A stretch of 64,000 bases of DNA from Pollenia angustigena. Its lineage: Eukaryota; Arthropoda; Insecta; Diptera; Polleniidae. Positions 19,321 to 28,486 of the stretch are shown here, in pieces (positions within the stretch are counted from its first letter, which is position 1; the number at the start of each line of letters is the position of its first letter). Below the pieces are notes generated by a model. The model did not search any database. It saw only the letters and a list, made by a program, of their open reading frames with translations, and was not told the origin of the DNA. A program made the position numbers and the translations under genes. The DNA lies in assembly GCA_930367215.1 (NCBI GenBank), contig OV884056.1, forward strand, positions 124,122,053 through 124,186,052, given 5' to 3'.

Positions 19321-21858
19321 TTATTGAATATTTTTAATTTCCTCCTGGATAGTGGGGACGTTGAGATCTCTGTGGATAATATCATTACGTATATACCATG
19401 GGGCGCAGACAATTTGTCGTAATATTCTAGACTGTCTTTGAAGCTTTTGGATGTTAGAGGCGCATGCAGTACCCCATAATTGGATGCCATATGTCCATAT
19501 TGGTTTTATGATGGACTTGTATAAGAGAATTTTGCTGTCTAAGGACAAGTTTGAGTTTCGACCGAGAAGCCAATGTAGTTGAGCTGCTTTAAGTTTCATA
19601 GCCGTTATTTTCGCTTCAATATGACGCGACCAGGTCAAGCGTCTATCTATATGAATTCCCAAGTACTTAACATGGTTTTCTACCGGAACAGTGATGTTAT
19701 TTATTTTTACAGCTGGGCACGTTTGTCTTCTGAGCGTGAAAGTTAAGTGAGCACATTTAGCCGGGTTAACCTTTATTCTCCATTTTTCTAGCCAGGCCTC
19801 TATTTCATTGATGTGGGACTGCAGATTATGCGATGCGACTTTTGGGTCATGGTTAACGCTTATAAATGCTGTGTCGTCTGCAAATGTAGAGGTATGCGTG
19901 CTCAGGTTTGTTGGCATATCCGCTGTGTATATTATATATAGAAGCGGTCCTAATATGCTGGCTTGGGGGACACCAGCAGTAATTTTCTTGAGGGGGGAGT
20001 ATTTATCTTGCGACCTTACTATGAATGTTCTGCCTGTTAGATAGCTCTCCAGAAGCTTGTGAGTGTTTTGAGGAAGCATTCGTGTTATTTTGATGAGTAG
20101 CCCATCATGCCAAACTTTGTCAAAAGCTTGGGAAATGTCTATAAACAGTGCTGAGCAGTATTGCTTTTTCTCAAACGCCGATCTAATAAGAGTGACAATT
20201 CTATGCACTTGTTCTATTGTACCATGTTTCGCTCTGAATCCGAACTGGTGATCCGGGATGATGTCGTGTTCATTTAGATGAGGAGTTATACTTAAAACGA
20301 ATAATTTTTCGAAAAGCTTCGATAGGATTGACAATAAGCTTATCGGTCTGTACGACGCAACCTGGCTAGCATCTTTTCCTGGCTTGGGAATCATAACAAT
20401 TATAGACCTCTTCCATGAGGATGGGAAGTATCCGACTCTTAATATAGCGTTAAAAATGAGCAGCAAGATTCTGGAAGCAGACGATGGTAGGTTTCTTATC
20501 ATTGACTCTGTGATGCGGTCAGGTCCGCGAGATTTTCTAATATTCACTTTTTCTATTGCAGATTTTACTTGAGTTATGTTAAATTTTAATGGATGGTTTA
20601 CCTTATCAGGAATGATTGGACGACAGGAACAAGTATGTGCATCATGTGGCGTGAAAACTTTCTCAAGGTGGCCCGCGAAAGCGTTTAATTTTTCATGTGT
20701 GTTTTTGGCCCAAGTGCGGTTTTCCAGTCTTAATGGAGATTCTTGGGTTATAGGGCATTTCATATGCCGTACGGCCTTCCATAAGCTATAATTGGAGTTT
20801 TTTGTGGCGTCTAGGCTGTTTAGATAGCCTTCTATTGCGGACTCGTGGTTCTGTCTCAATTTGTTGCGAAGAGTTGTCAGGCATAATTGTAGTTGGGCCT
20901 TAGTGGTTGGGGAAGGACTGTTTTGCCATTGTCTTCTTAACTTCTTTTTTTCTCTGATAAGGGTCTCTATATCCGTCGATGTATTGTAAGGAGCACGTTT
21001 AATTGTCCGCTTGATTGGGGTTGCATTTCTTGCTGCAGTATCCAAGACTTCTGTAAATCGGTCGACAGCTATTTGGAAGTCAGATGAATTTTTTAGGGGA
21101 ATGTACTGTGATAGGTGAGAGCTCACATACATTTTATACTTTAACCAACCTGTGTTTCTGTTTGGATAGGAAATAAAGTTTGCAGCTGCAGCGTCAGAGT
21201 TACCTTTTAAAATGAGGATTGAAGGTGAATGATCAGACGAAAGATCATAGGAGGAACTAACTAGTACCTGATCGCGCTTGATGTTTTTAATTACAGCAAA
21301 GTCAATAAGGTCCGGCAGCTTATTGAAGTCGGTTGACCAATAGGTAGGCTCACCACTCGATACCACATCAAAATTATTTGCAGTTACGGTATTGTATAGC
21401 TGATTACCTCTAGGACTAATAAGTCTGGAGCCCCAATATGTATGTTTAGCGTTGTAGTTGCCAGCAGCAATGAATTTCTGGCCCAATGTTAAGAAGAAGT
21501 TGAGAAATTTATCGTTTATAATTTTGTGCCTCGGGGGACAATAAACGGATGTTAACGTTAGATTGAAATCAGTAAGATTTATAGATGTGGCCTGGATACA
21601 ATCTTCTTCGTACTCTGGCAATGGTAAGTGTCTGATGTGTTTGTGCACAATTATGGCTGTGCCACCACAAGCTCGTCCGCTGGGATGTTTTGTGTCATAC
21701 GTAAGGTATCCATTTACCCTAAAGCAGTTTTTATGAGTAAAGCGTGATTCAGAGACAAGAAGTTCGTCGATTTCATGCCTATGAAGAAAGTTTGCAACTT
21801 CGTGTTTATGTTGGGATAACCCGTTTGCATTCCAGAAACATATTTTTAACTGGTTCAT
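19321..21858 (-). CDS. Jockey-like ORF2: endonuclease + reverse transcriptase, damaged
   Basis: An 845-codon open frame. APE endonuclease comes first (1-230): CFWNANG, SESRFTHKN (catalytic Glu), AGNYNAKHTYWGSR and SSDHSP. The family normally has GDYNAKH, so a catalytic Asp is replaced by Asn. The RT follows: IPKPGKDASQ, SYRPISLLS, QFGFRAKHGT, LFIDISQAFDKVWH, AGVPQASILGP and TFADDTAF. The usual PQGS is PQAS here, a change in a strongly conserved Gly. The thumb ends in YLGIHIDRRLTW and IWTYGIQLWGTA. The stop at 19321 is premature: about 40 more family-typical codons (YIDKLMAHPNYLARGLI...) continue in another frame to about 19205. ORF1 and ORF2 overlap by ATGA. Length alone suggests activity, but these changes predict a dead enzyme. 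Confidence 0.88.
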   Translation of the reverse strand: MNQLKICFWNANGLSQHKHEVANFLHRHEIDELLVSESRFTHKNCFRVNGYLTYDTKHPSGRACGGTAIIVHKHIRHLPLPEYEEDCIQATSINLTDFNLTLTSVYCPPRHKIINDKFLNFFLTLGQKFIAAGNYNAKHTYWGSRLISPRGNQLYNTVTANNFDVVSSGEPTYWSTDFNKLPDLIDFAVIKNIKRDQVLVSSSYDLSSDHSPSILILKGNSDAAAANFISYPNRNTGWLKYKMYVSSHLSQYIPLKNSSDFQIAVDRFTEVLDTAARNATPIKRTIKRAPYNTSTDIETLIREKKKLRRQWQNSPSPTTKAQLQLCLTTLRNKLRQNHESAIEGYLNSLDATKNSNYSLWKAVRHMKCPITQESPLRLENRTWAKNTHEKLNAFAGHLEKVFTPHDAHTCSCRPIIPDKVNHPLKFNITQVKSAIEKVNIRKSRGPDRITESMIRNLPSSASRILLLIFNAILRVGYFPSSWKRSIIVMIPKPGKDASQVASYRPISLLSILSKLFEKLFVLSITPHLNEHDIIPDHQFGFRAKHGTIEQVHRIVTLIRSAFEKKQYCSALFIDISQAFDKVWHDGLLIKITRMLPQNTHKLLESYLTGRTFIVRSQDKYSPLKKITAGVPQASILGPLLYIIYTADMPTNLSTHTSTFADDTAFISVNHDPKVASHNLQSHINEIEAWLEKWRIKVNPAKCAHLTFTLRRQTCPAVKINNITVPVENHVKYLGIHIDRRLTWSRHIEAKITAMKLKAAQLHWLLGRNSNLSLDSKILLYKSIIKPIWTYGIQLWGTACASNIQKLQRQSRILRQIVCAPWYIRNDIIHRDLNVPTIQEEIKNIQ

Positions 21859-22760
21859 TTTTTGTTGAGTAGAACTTGCAGGAGCATGTTCTGGTTTCGC
21901 ATCATTTCCTGAAACATGTTCTGCATAGTGGCCATGAAGTTATTCATAGTTTGAATTAAATTTTCAATTAAGGTAGGCATATTTCCAGAAGGCATCTGTA
22001 GACCCTCCCTAGGAACATTAGCGCTTGGAGGTTGCTTTGCGTTAGAAGTACTCGGGGGATTTTTCGCATTAGGGTTTCCTTTTAAGACTTGGGCATATGA
22101 TTGGTTTTGATTGTTTGCCTGTGAAGCACTAGCAATAGAGCCAGCGGCTTGGCTGGGCGCATGTGACGGACCATATTGGGAGTGAGTATATTTTTGAACT
22201 AAAGCAGGTTTTTTTAAATGCAAGAAGACTCTACAACCCCTATAGTTTGCTGTGTGATTTTCGCCACAGTTGCTGCATTTCTTAACATTCGGGTCAGCTT
22301 TAGAACGATTACATTCGGCGGTTTTATGAGCGTCGCCACAAACCACACATACGTGAGGCAATTTACAATATGATTTTGTATGCCCATATTCCTGACAGTT
22401 TGTGCATTGGGAGGGACCCTTTCGTTTTAATGGCTCCTCAACAGTTATTCTTCTGTTGAGTAGGTAGCGCAAGTTGTATATGGGATGAACTGAATTTTTG
22501 GTTTTGAGAACCGATGAATCAAACGATATTTCAATGCGGTGCATTGGTTGAGGAACTTTATTCCTATTCAAAATGTTATGAACAGATTTTACCTCATACC
22601 CCTCTAGCTCTATGGCAGATTTTATTTCCTCTGTAGGAACAGAACTATCTATGCCTTTTATGACAATAATCAATCCCTTAGCACTTTTTAATTGATATGT
22701 ATAGTAACTTTTATTTTCTGCGTCCAGGGGTCTTGATATAATACGAAAGTTCGTTTCTAT
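21855..22760 (-). pseudogene. Jockey-like ORF1 (Gag-like), C-terminal half
   Basis: The frame is open to the LTR junction at 22760 and contains YYTYQLKSAKGL, a segment typical of Jockey ORF1. Three CCHC knuckles follow: CTNCQEYGHTKSYC, CVVCGDAHKTAEC and CSNCGENHTANYRGC. After a Ser/Ala/Gln-rich stretch the Met/Asn/Gln-rich tail ends ...MLLQVLLNKK. The knuckles bind LINE RNA. There is no start codon in this half; its N-terminal part is at 34532-35022. Confidence 0.85.
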
Positions 22761-23433
22761 ACTAACGGACTAATAATATTAATTAGTTATTATTTATGAA
22801 CATTCTTATTTTTTATTATTAACAACTTATTAATTTGTTACCATATATTCATTTTTTCCGAACCCTGATAATAATTAATAATCATCGACTATAATTCTTT
22901 AATATATCACAGTTAGTATGTGTGTTTCTTTTTATCTCATTATTACTTACAAATTGCATTGTACATACATATCTACATATAATTATATTGAAATTTCTCT
23001 CATTTTTTATCTACATATATTGTGTATTATTCTCATTCTCACTTACAAAATTGCATCGTACATACATATCTACATATACTATAATTATATTGAATATCAC
23101 TCTCAATTTCGTTTTTGTTGTATACTAGACGACTGTTTTCTTTTCAAAAATTCAAATAAGCTACTGATTGTAATAATTTTATTCATTCTATGGATGGCAA
23201 TTAAACGTCAAACAACAAAACCACGGGTGTTTTATTTTTAAAGCCAATCATAGGGAAACCATATTGCAGTAAGCCACAAAAAGACCATCACTGGACTGTT
23301 GAGGCTACCAGCAATAAAAATACTTCAATTGTTACAATTAAATTGAGACAGGTCACTGGCGTTTCGCCTTGCCCGATCCTATTCAATTGTAGTAATTGAT
23401 TTATTTAGTGGAGGCGTAAATCGTCCCATTACA
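22761..23433 (+). repeat. 5' LTR
   Basis: Matches 33860-34531 nearly base for base and ends CCCATTACA. Its first two bases are AC rather than TG, and no target duplication is visible, so the outer edge has been altered or slightly deleted. Confidence 0.9.
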
Positions 23434-23435
23434 AT

Positions 23436-23447
23436 TGGCGCCCAACG
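23436..23447 (+). promoter_or_regulatory. Primer binding site (tRNA-Lys type)
   Basis: TGGCGCCCAACG starts two bases after the 5' LTR. This is the sequence complementary to the 3' end of a Lys-type tRNA in many gypsy-group elements; it primes minus-strand synthesis. Confidence 0.8.
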
Positions 23448-23719
23448 TAAAATTTTTTTTTACGCAAAATTTTTTTTAAAACAAAAACACAACGAAACTT
23501 GTCTCCAATATTAAAATTCGGAGGATTGAGTTCTCAACCATAACTTAAATAAAACGTGTGAGAAGAATTACCAACAACAACATCAGAATACACGAAGGCT
23601 GTAACTTTTTAATTGTGTTTTGCTGCTTGGTGCTTTTATTGTGAAATACTTTGTCGCTGTTACAATTTTTATAAAAATTTTGAATACAACGCAATACGAT
23701 TTCTCATAAGGTCACAAAA

Positions 23720-25221
23720 ATGCCAAGAACAACAAATAATTCGCAAAATTCTAAAATAGCAATGGAAGAAGGTAATACACAACCTTCCGCGGCTTTCATG
23801 CAACATTTAAATGAAGGTAGCAGTACGCAGTATAAAGGTATGGGTAATGAAACTGAAAACACAAGTAGCCAAAGACTACCCGTAAACATTAGCCTAACAG
23901 AAAGTCAGTTCTCGGATCTAATAGGTAGTTTAAGAGCACGTCAAGAAACAAAAGCTACATTTAGCTCATGTAGCGCTCGCTTTAATGGAGGCGCTAACAC
24001 GTCTAAAGTTGAAAATTTTATTGCTACTATTCTTGTCTATAAAGACGCTGAAGGTATCACCGATGCGTTTGCGCTTATAAGCTTTCCACTTATGTTGGAA
24101 GGGTATGCGTCTTCTTGGTGGCAAGGAGTAAAGCAGGAAGCAAAAACATTTTCTGAAGCCATTGAATTACTTCGTAATGCGTTTTCTCCACCTAAACCCG
24201 ACTGGAGGATTTATAGTGAAATATTTCAAGATAAACAAAAGGTTTTCGAAACCATAAAGACGCTGAAGGTATCACCGATGCGTTTGCGCTTATAAGCTTT
24301 CCACTTTTGTTGGAAGGGTATGCGTCTTCTTGGTGGCAAGGAGTAAAGCAGGAAGCAAAAACATTTTCTGAAGCCATTGAATTACTTCGTAATGCGTTTT
24401 CTCCACCTAAACCCGACTGGAGGATTTATAGTGAAATATTTCAAGATAAACAAAAGGTTTTCGAAACCACAGATAGCTTTGTTTGCAGAAAGAGACGGCT
24501 ATTCGCTCAACTTAAAGATAGGCTACCTGAAAGCACCGTCATAAATATGATTTTTTCTCTACTTTGTATTAAAATCCGTGAAAAGATACCGAGGGAAAGT
24601 GTAACAACCTTTCAAGACCTCCTTTACAAGGCTCGAGAGATCGAATTACTCCAAAATGAAAACAAGGACGAAACGTTTCTCAAGCCAGAGGTTAGGGAAA
24701 AAAATCAAGTTCGTTGCAATTTTTGCAGGAAGAAAAACCATACTGCAGATGTCTGTTACAAACGTGTCGAGTTAGAGAAAAAGAAAAAACCAGAAGAAAG
24801 CAAATTAAATTGCTATGGTTGTGGCGCTGTAGGGTTCTACAGGTCGAATTGCCCCACATGCAATTATAAAACCGTCCTAGAAAGTCCAAAGCAAATGGAT
24901 TTTAATAGTATCAAAACCACAATCGTAGGCCGAAACGTTCCCACTGTAGAAATTAACGTCGCAGGGTTGCACGGTGAAGCATATTTGGATACCGCTGCTA
25001 GAACAAGCATCGCAGGCCAACAACTTTATAAAAAGTTAAAAGAAAATGGAGCACAGTTTCAAGCCGTGTCTGCAGAAATCACCCTTGCTGATGGCATTAA
25101 AAAAGGTGGAATCGTATATGAAACCATAGCAAATATCATTATAGGAAAAAGGTTGAAAAGAATTCGTTTTATTTGTCTTCCTGATTTGATAACCGAACCT
25201 TGCTCGGAATTGATTTCTTAG
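23720..25221 (+). pseudogene. LTR element gag-protease, frameshifted
   Basis: From ATG at 23720, the Gag matrix/capsid part includes LEGYASSWWQGVK, typical of mdg3/blastopia-type elements. A 215-bp tandem duplication (24039-24468) shifts the frame and ends the first ORF at 24295. The second copy restores reading from 24307 on. Two zinc knuckles follow: CNFCRKKNHTADVC (CCHC) and CYGCGAVGFYRSNC (the His replaced). The protease has AYLDTAARTSIAG where DTGA is usual, so an active-site Gly is changed. The frame ends at 25221; the expected next motif LLGIDFLEQAG is in the adjacent frame from 25200. Confidence 0.82.
24039..24468 (+). repeat. 215-bp tandem duplication inside gag
   Basis: Bases 24039-24253 recur as 24254-24468 with almost no change (one A/T difference seen). 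The period is not a multiple of three, so it breaks Gag. The near identity shows it is young. Confidence 0.9.
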
Positions 25222-26200
25222 AACAAGCTGGCATGGTTATGGACCTGGCCCAGAGAACGTGGCATTTGAAGGACGATTCAACCACTGTATTTGAATTTAA
25301 GCCCAAACCTTCAAAACTCAAGCCTGATGTCGATATAAACCAATCCAATGTGGCCAGTAAGCCCTCAAATTCCAAGAGTATGGATGATTTTATGTCGTGG
25401 TTTGAGGCGAATAGTAAAACAAACTCAGAAAATATTCTGACAATTGGATCTAAGGAACCAGGAAAATATTTGGAGATTCTTTGCCTAGAGACTTCCAAAT
25501 GCCGAAAGATGACAACTTATTTCCACCAATGAAAAAATCGAAAACAAGCGGTCAAGTATCCACATCATTCGAGTTTAACTCAATAGATTTTAATATATGT
25601 CACAATGAAGATTCACAACTCAATTGCAGTCAAAAAACTTAACTTTTAACTCTTTTAAAAGCCCATGAGGAAATTTTTCAAAATATTTCTGTTCCTATCA
25701 AGGACATCAAACACAGCATTAATACTGGTAATCATGCGCCAATCTCTAATCCACCATATCGAATTTCACCCGCAATGAAGCAAAAGTTGAAATGGGAACT
25801 AGATGACATGCTCGCAAAAGGCATTATTGAAGAAAAACAATCCCCATGGTCATTTCCAGTGGTTCTGATACCCAAAAAAGACAACGCCGTGCGTTTATTT
25901 GTAGATTACAGGAAACTAAACGCTATCACGGTTACAGACACGTACCCCTTGCCAAGAATTGAAGACCTTCTACATGCGGCAAAGACTACACCTTATATGT
26001 CAACAATGGATCTCAAGTCAGGATATTGGCAAGTAGAGGTTAACGATAATGACAAACTAAAAACTGCGTTTACTACACCTTTTGGTATTTTTATTTTTAA
26101 CAGGATGCCATTTGGTCTGAAAAACGCGCCAGCAATATTTCAGAGAATAATTGACAAATTTAGGCTGGGCCTACCATCTGTTCTCATTTTGGCTTATATG
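25200..26200 (+). pseudogene. LTR element reverse transcriptase, N-terminal two thirds
   Basis: After LLGIDFLEQAG and a linker with a frame break near 25530, the RT runs from 25775: GIIEEKQSPWSFPVVLIPKK, FVDYRKLNAIT, STMDLKSGYWQV (first catalytic Asp) and FNRMPFGLKNAP. It stops at LILAYM, that is, after the first two residues of the YMDD motif, where the LOA-like LINE starts at 26201. The remaining catalytic Asp pair and RNase H are absent from the window. Confidence 0.85.
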
Positions 26201-26348
26201 GTTGGTTGGTTGGTTATCGTGGTAGCACGCAAAGGTCCAGGCGTGCAGCAAGTAGAGCCGACAGTGGCCCCGTTTTGACACCACACAACTCGTCAAGAAA
26301 TTGGAACCCCCCGATCAGACTTGAACCAGGGGGGCAATGCCGAGGTGG

Positions 26349-28238
26349 CTAGAGCCAGCCCGTTGCGTTGAGATATTTCAGCAGGCTGTTGAGTCCCACC
26401 CGCGATATCTCCGAGAGTCCCCGTAGAAGGTAATCCCCAAATAGTCTATGTCGCGTTGAGTTAAACGCCGGGCAATCACATAGAAGATGAAATACTGTCT
26501 CCTCAGTTCCAGGTTCCCAGCAGCTGCGGCAGCATTCATTGAAAGGGAGGCCGAGTCTCATAGCGTGCCTGCCAATCGTCCAGTGACCAGTAAGCACGTA
26601 TGTGAGTCTCGACACGTCCTTCCGACTGAAGTTGAGAAGTCGCTCAGAGCGACCTATGTCATATGTGGGCCACGTTTCCCTGGTAGCCCTGCAGCCATCT
26701 AGTTTCCTCCATTTATTGTCAGCCATACCCAGATAGTGCCTGAAGATTTGGCTCCTGATAGTTCCCAGGGGTGTTGCGACTGACACCACCTGTGAAGTAT
26801 CAAGAGCTGCTCCAGTTTTGGCCAGCCCATCCGCCTGTTCATTGCCGTAATGGTCCCTATGCGCAGGGATCCAAATTAAGGTAATGTCAGATAGGCTGCC
26901 CAATCTGGACAGTTCTTCCTTGCACTGGTTGACGAGGATGGATGTTGTCTTATGCGAGCTCAGTGACATCAGAGCCGCCTGGCTATCGACGAAGATGCCA
27001 ATTTTGCCGCTGATGTTCCTGCCGTATAGTGTTCTGCATGCCTCTCTGATCGCCAGTATTTCAGCCTGAAATACGCTGGCCCAATCTGGCAGACGAAAAG
27101 AGAGGTTCACATGTAGTTCCTCCGAGAAGACCCCGGAGCCGACACCACAAGTCATCTTTGACCCATCTGTGTAAACCCTCGTGCGGTATTCATCGGCCAG
27201 GATTCCCCCACTCCATTCCCGTCTTGACGGAAATATGACCCTGAATTTCCTATCAAAGTCCATGCGGGGTATCATATAGTCCGTTGGTCGTTTCAGAGAT
27301 GTTGGTTGCCTATGTAAGATCCCTGCATGACCGTACGTCCTCGCCTTCCAACATCCCGATGCAGAGAGCCTGACCGCGCTATTTGCGGATGTGGCCATAA
27401 GGTGTTTTTCAATTGGAACAAGGTGCAGCATAGTGTTCAGAGCCTCTGAAGGACTAGTGCGTAGAGCGCCTGTTACTCCAATGCAGGCTGATCTTTGTAC
27501 TCTGCCCAGCTGAACCACGATGTACTTCTTGCCCGTCGCGGTCCACCATACCAGAGATCCATATGTAAGAATGGGCCGTACTATTGCCGTGTATAGCCAT
27601 TTGACCAGTCTAGGATTAAGGCCCCACCTGGTGCAAAACATTCTACGGCAGGCGTAATAAGCCACCGTAGCCTTCCTGACCCTGTGCTGAGTATTCAATT
27701 AACATGATAGTTTCGAGTCCAGGATAATTCCCAGATATTTAGCGTGATTCGACAGGGGAAGTTCGCAACCCCTCAGCCGTGGCAGTCTGAAAGCCGGAAT
27801 CTTCGTCCTTCTGGTGAACAGTACCAGTTCCGTTTTGCTTGGGTTCACTCCCAGTCCGCACTCAGCGGCCCAGTTGCTGAGCGCCCCCAACGCACCGGAC
27901 ATAATGTCACTCATCACATCCAGAAACGCACCAGATACTAGTAACACCACGTCATCCGCATAGGCCACCGTCTTGATGCCAGACCAGTAAGTATCGAGTT
28001 AACAACGATGAGCCAGAGCAGAGGAGAGATCACCCCACCTTGGGGTGTACCCCTACTAACCTTCTTTGACCTCACGCTGTTGCCAAGACATGATGTAACG
28101 ATCCTTGAGCTCAACATGTTCACTAACCATCTAATGATGTACTCCTGGACATCCAGATCAGTTAGAGCCCGTTCGATCGCAGTGATCGTGACGTTGTTAA
28201 AAGCGCCCTCAATATCCAGGAAGGCAGCCATGGTAAAT
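26349..28238 (-). pseudogene. LOA-like ORF2: RT second half + RNase H
   Basis: The minus strand from 28231 reads MAAFLDIEGAFNN, then RGTPQGGVISPLLW. After a one-base shift near 27975 come AYADDVVLLVSG (catalytic) and KYLGIILDSKLS. A stop at 27699 follows, then the thumb QHRVRKATVAYYACRRMF and PILTYGSLVWW. RNase H follows: RVYTDGSKMTCGVGSG (first Asp), FQAEILAIREAC (Glu), IFVDSQAALMSL (Asp) and WIPAHRDHYGNEQADGLAK (last Asp). All four RNase H acids are present. A Cys/His cluster (CCRSCWEPGTEETVFHLLC) closes the protein, typical of RNase H-bearing LINEs. Two breaks make it non-functional as it stands. Confidence 0.85.
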
Positions 28239-28275
28239 TGTTTATTTATTTATTTATTTTATTAATTTATTTATC
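28239..28275. repeat. LINE 3' tail microsatellite
   Basis: TTTATTTATTTATTTATTTT on the plus strand is the (AAAT)n tail of the minus-strand CR1-like LINE. Confidence 0.75.
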
Positions 28276-28486
28276 ATTACAATACAACAAGAACAAGTCT
28301 TATATTACAGTATTGGGTAGTAATTTGGTAGATAAGTAAGATTTATATTTAATAGTATGAAAATACAATTAATTTAAAAAAGAAGAAGAAAAAAAATAAT
28401 AAAGAATGAAAAATAAAATGACTATAAATTTTGTGTACAAATAATTATATATATTAACAAATAAGTAAATGTTAAGTAAGGCTATT

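Noticed and set aside
22662..22673. TTG as start codon of the Jockey-like ORF1
   Set aside because: The frame is open upstream and contains family-typical residues as far as the LTR junction, so the protein began in the half now at 34532-35022.
22918..23241. 107-codon and 68-codon frames, repeated at 34016
   Set aside because: They lie wholly within the two LTRs; low-complexity Tyr/Ile/His-rich and not coding.
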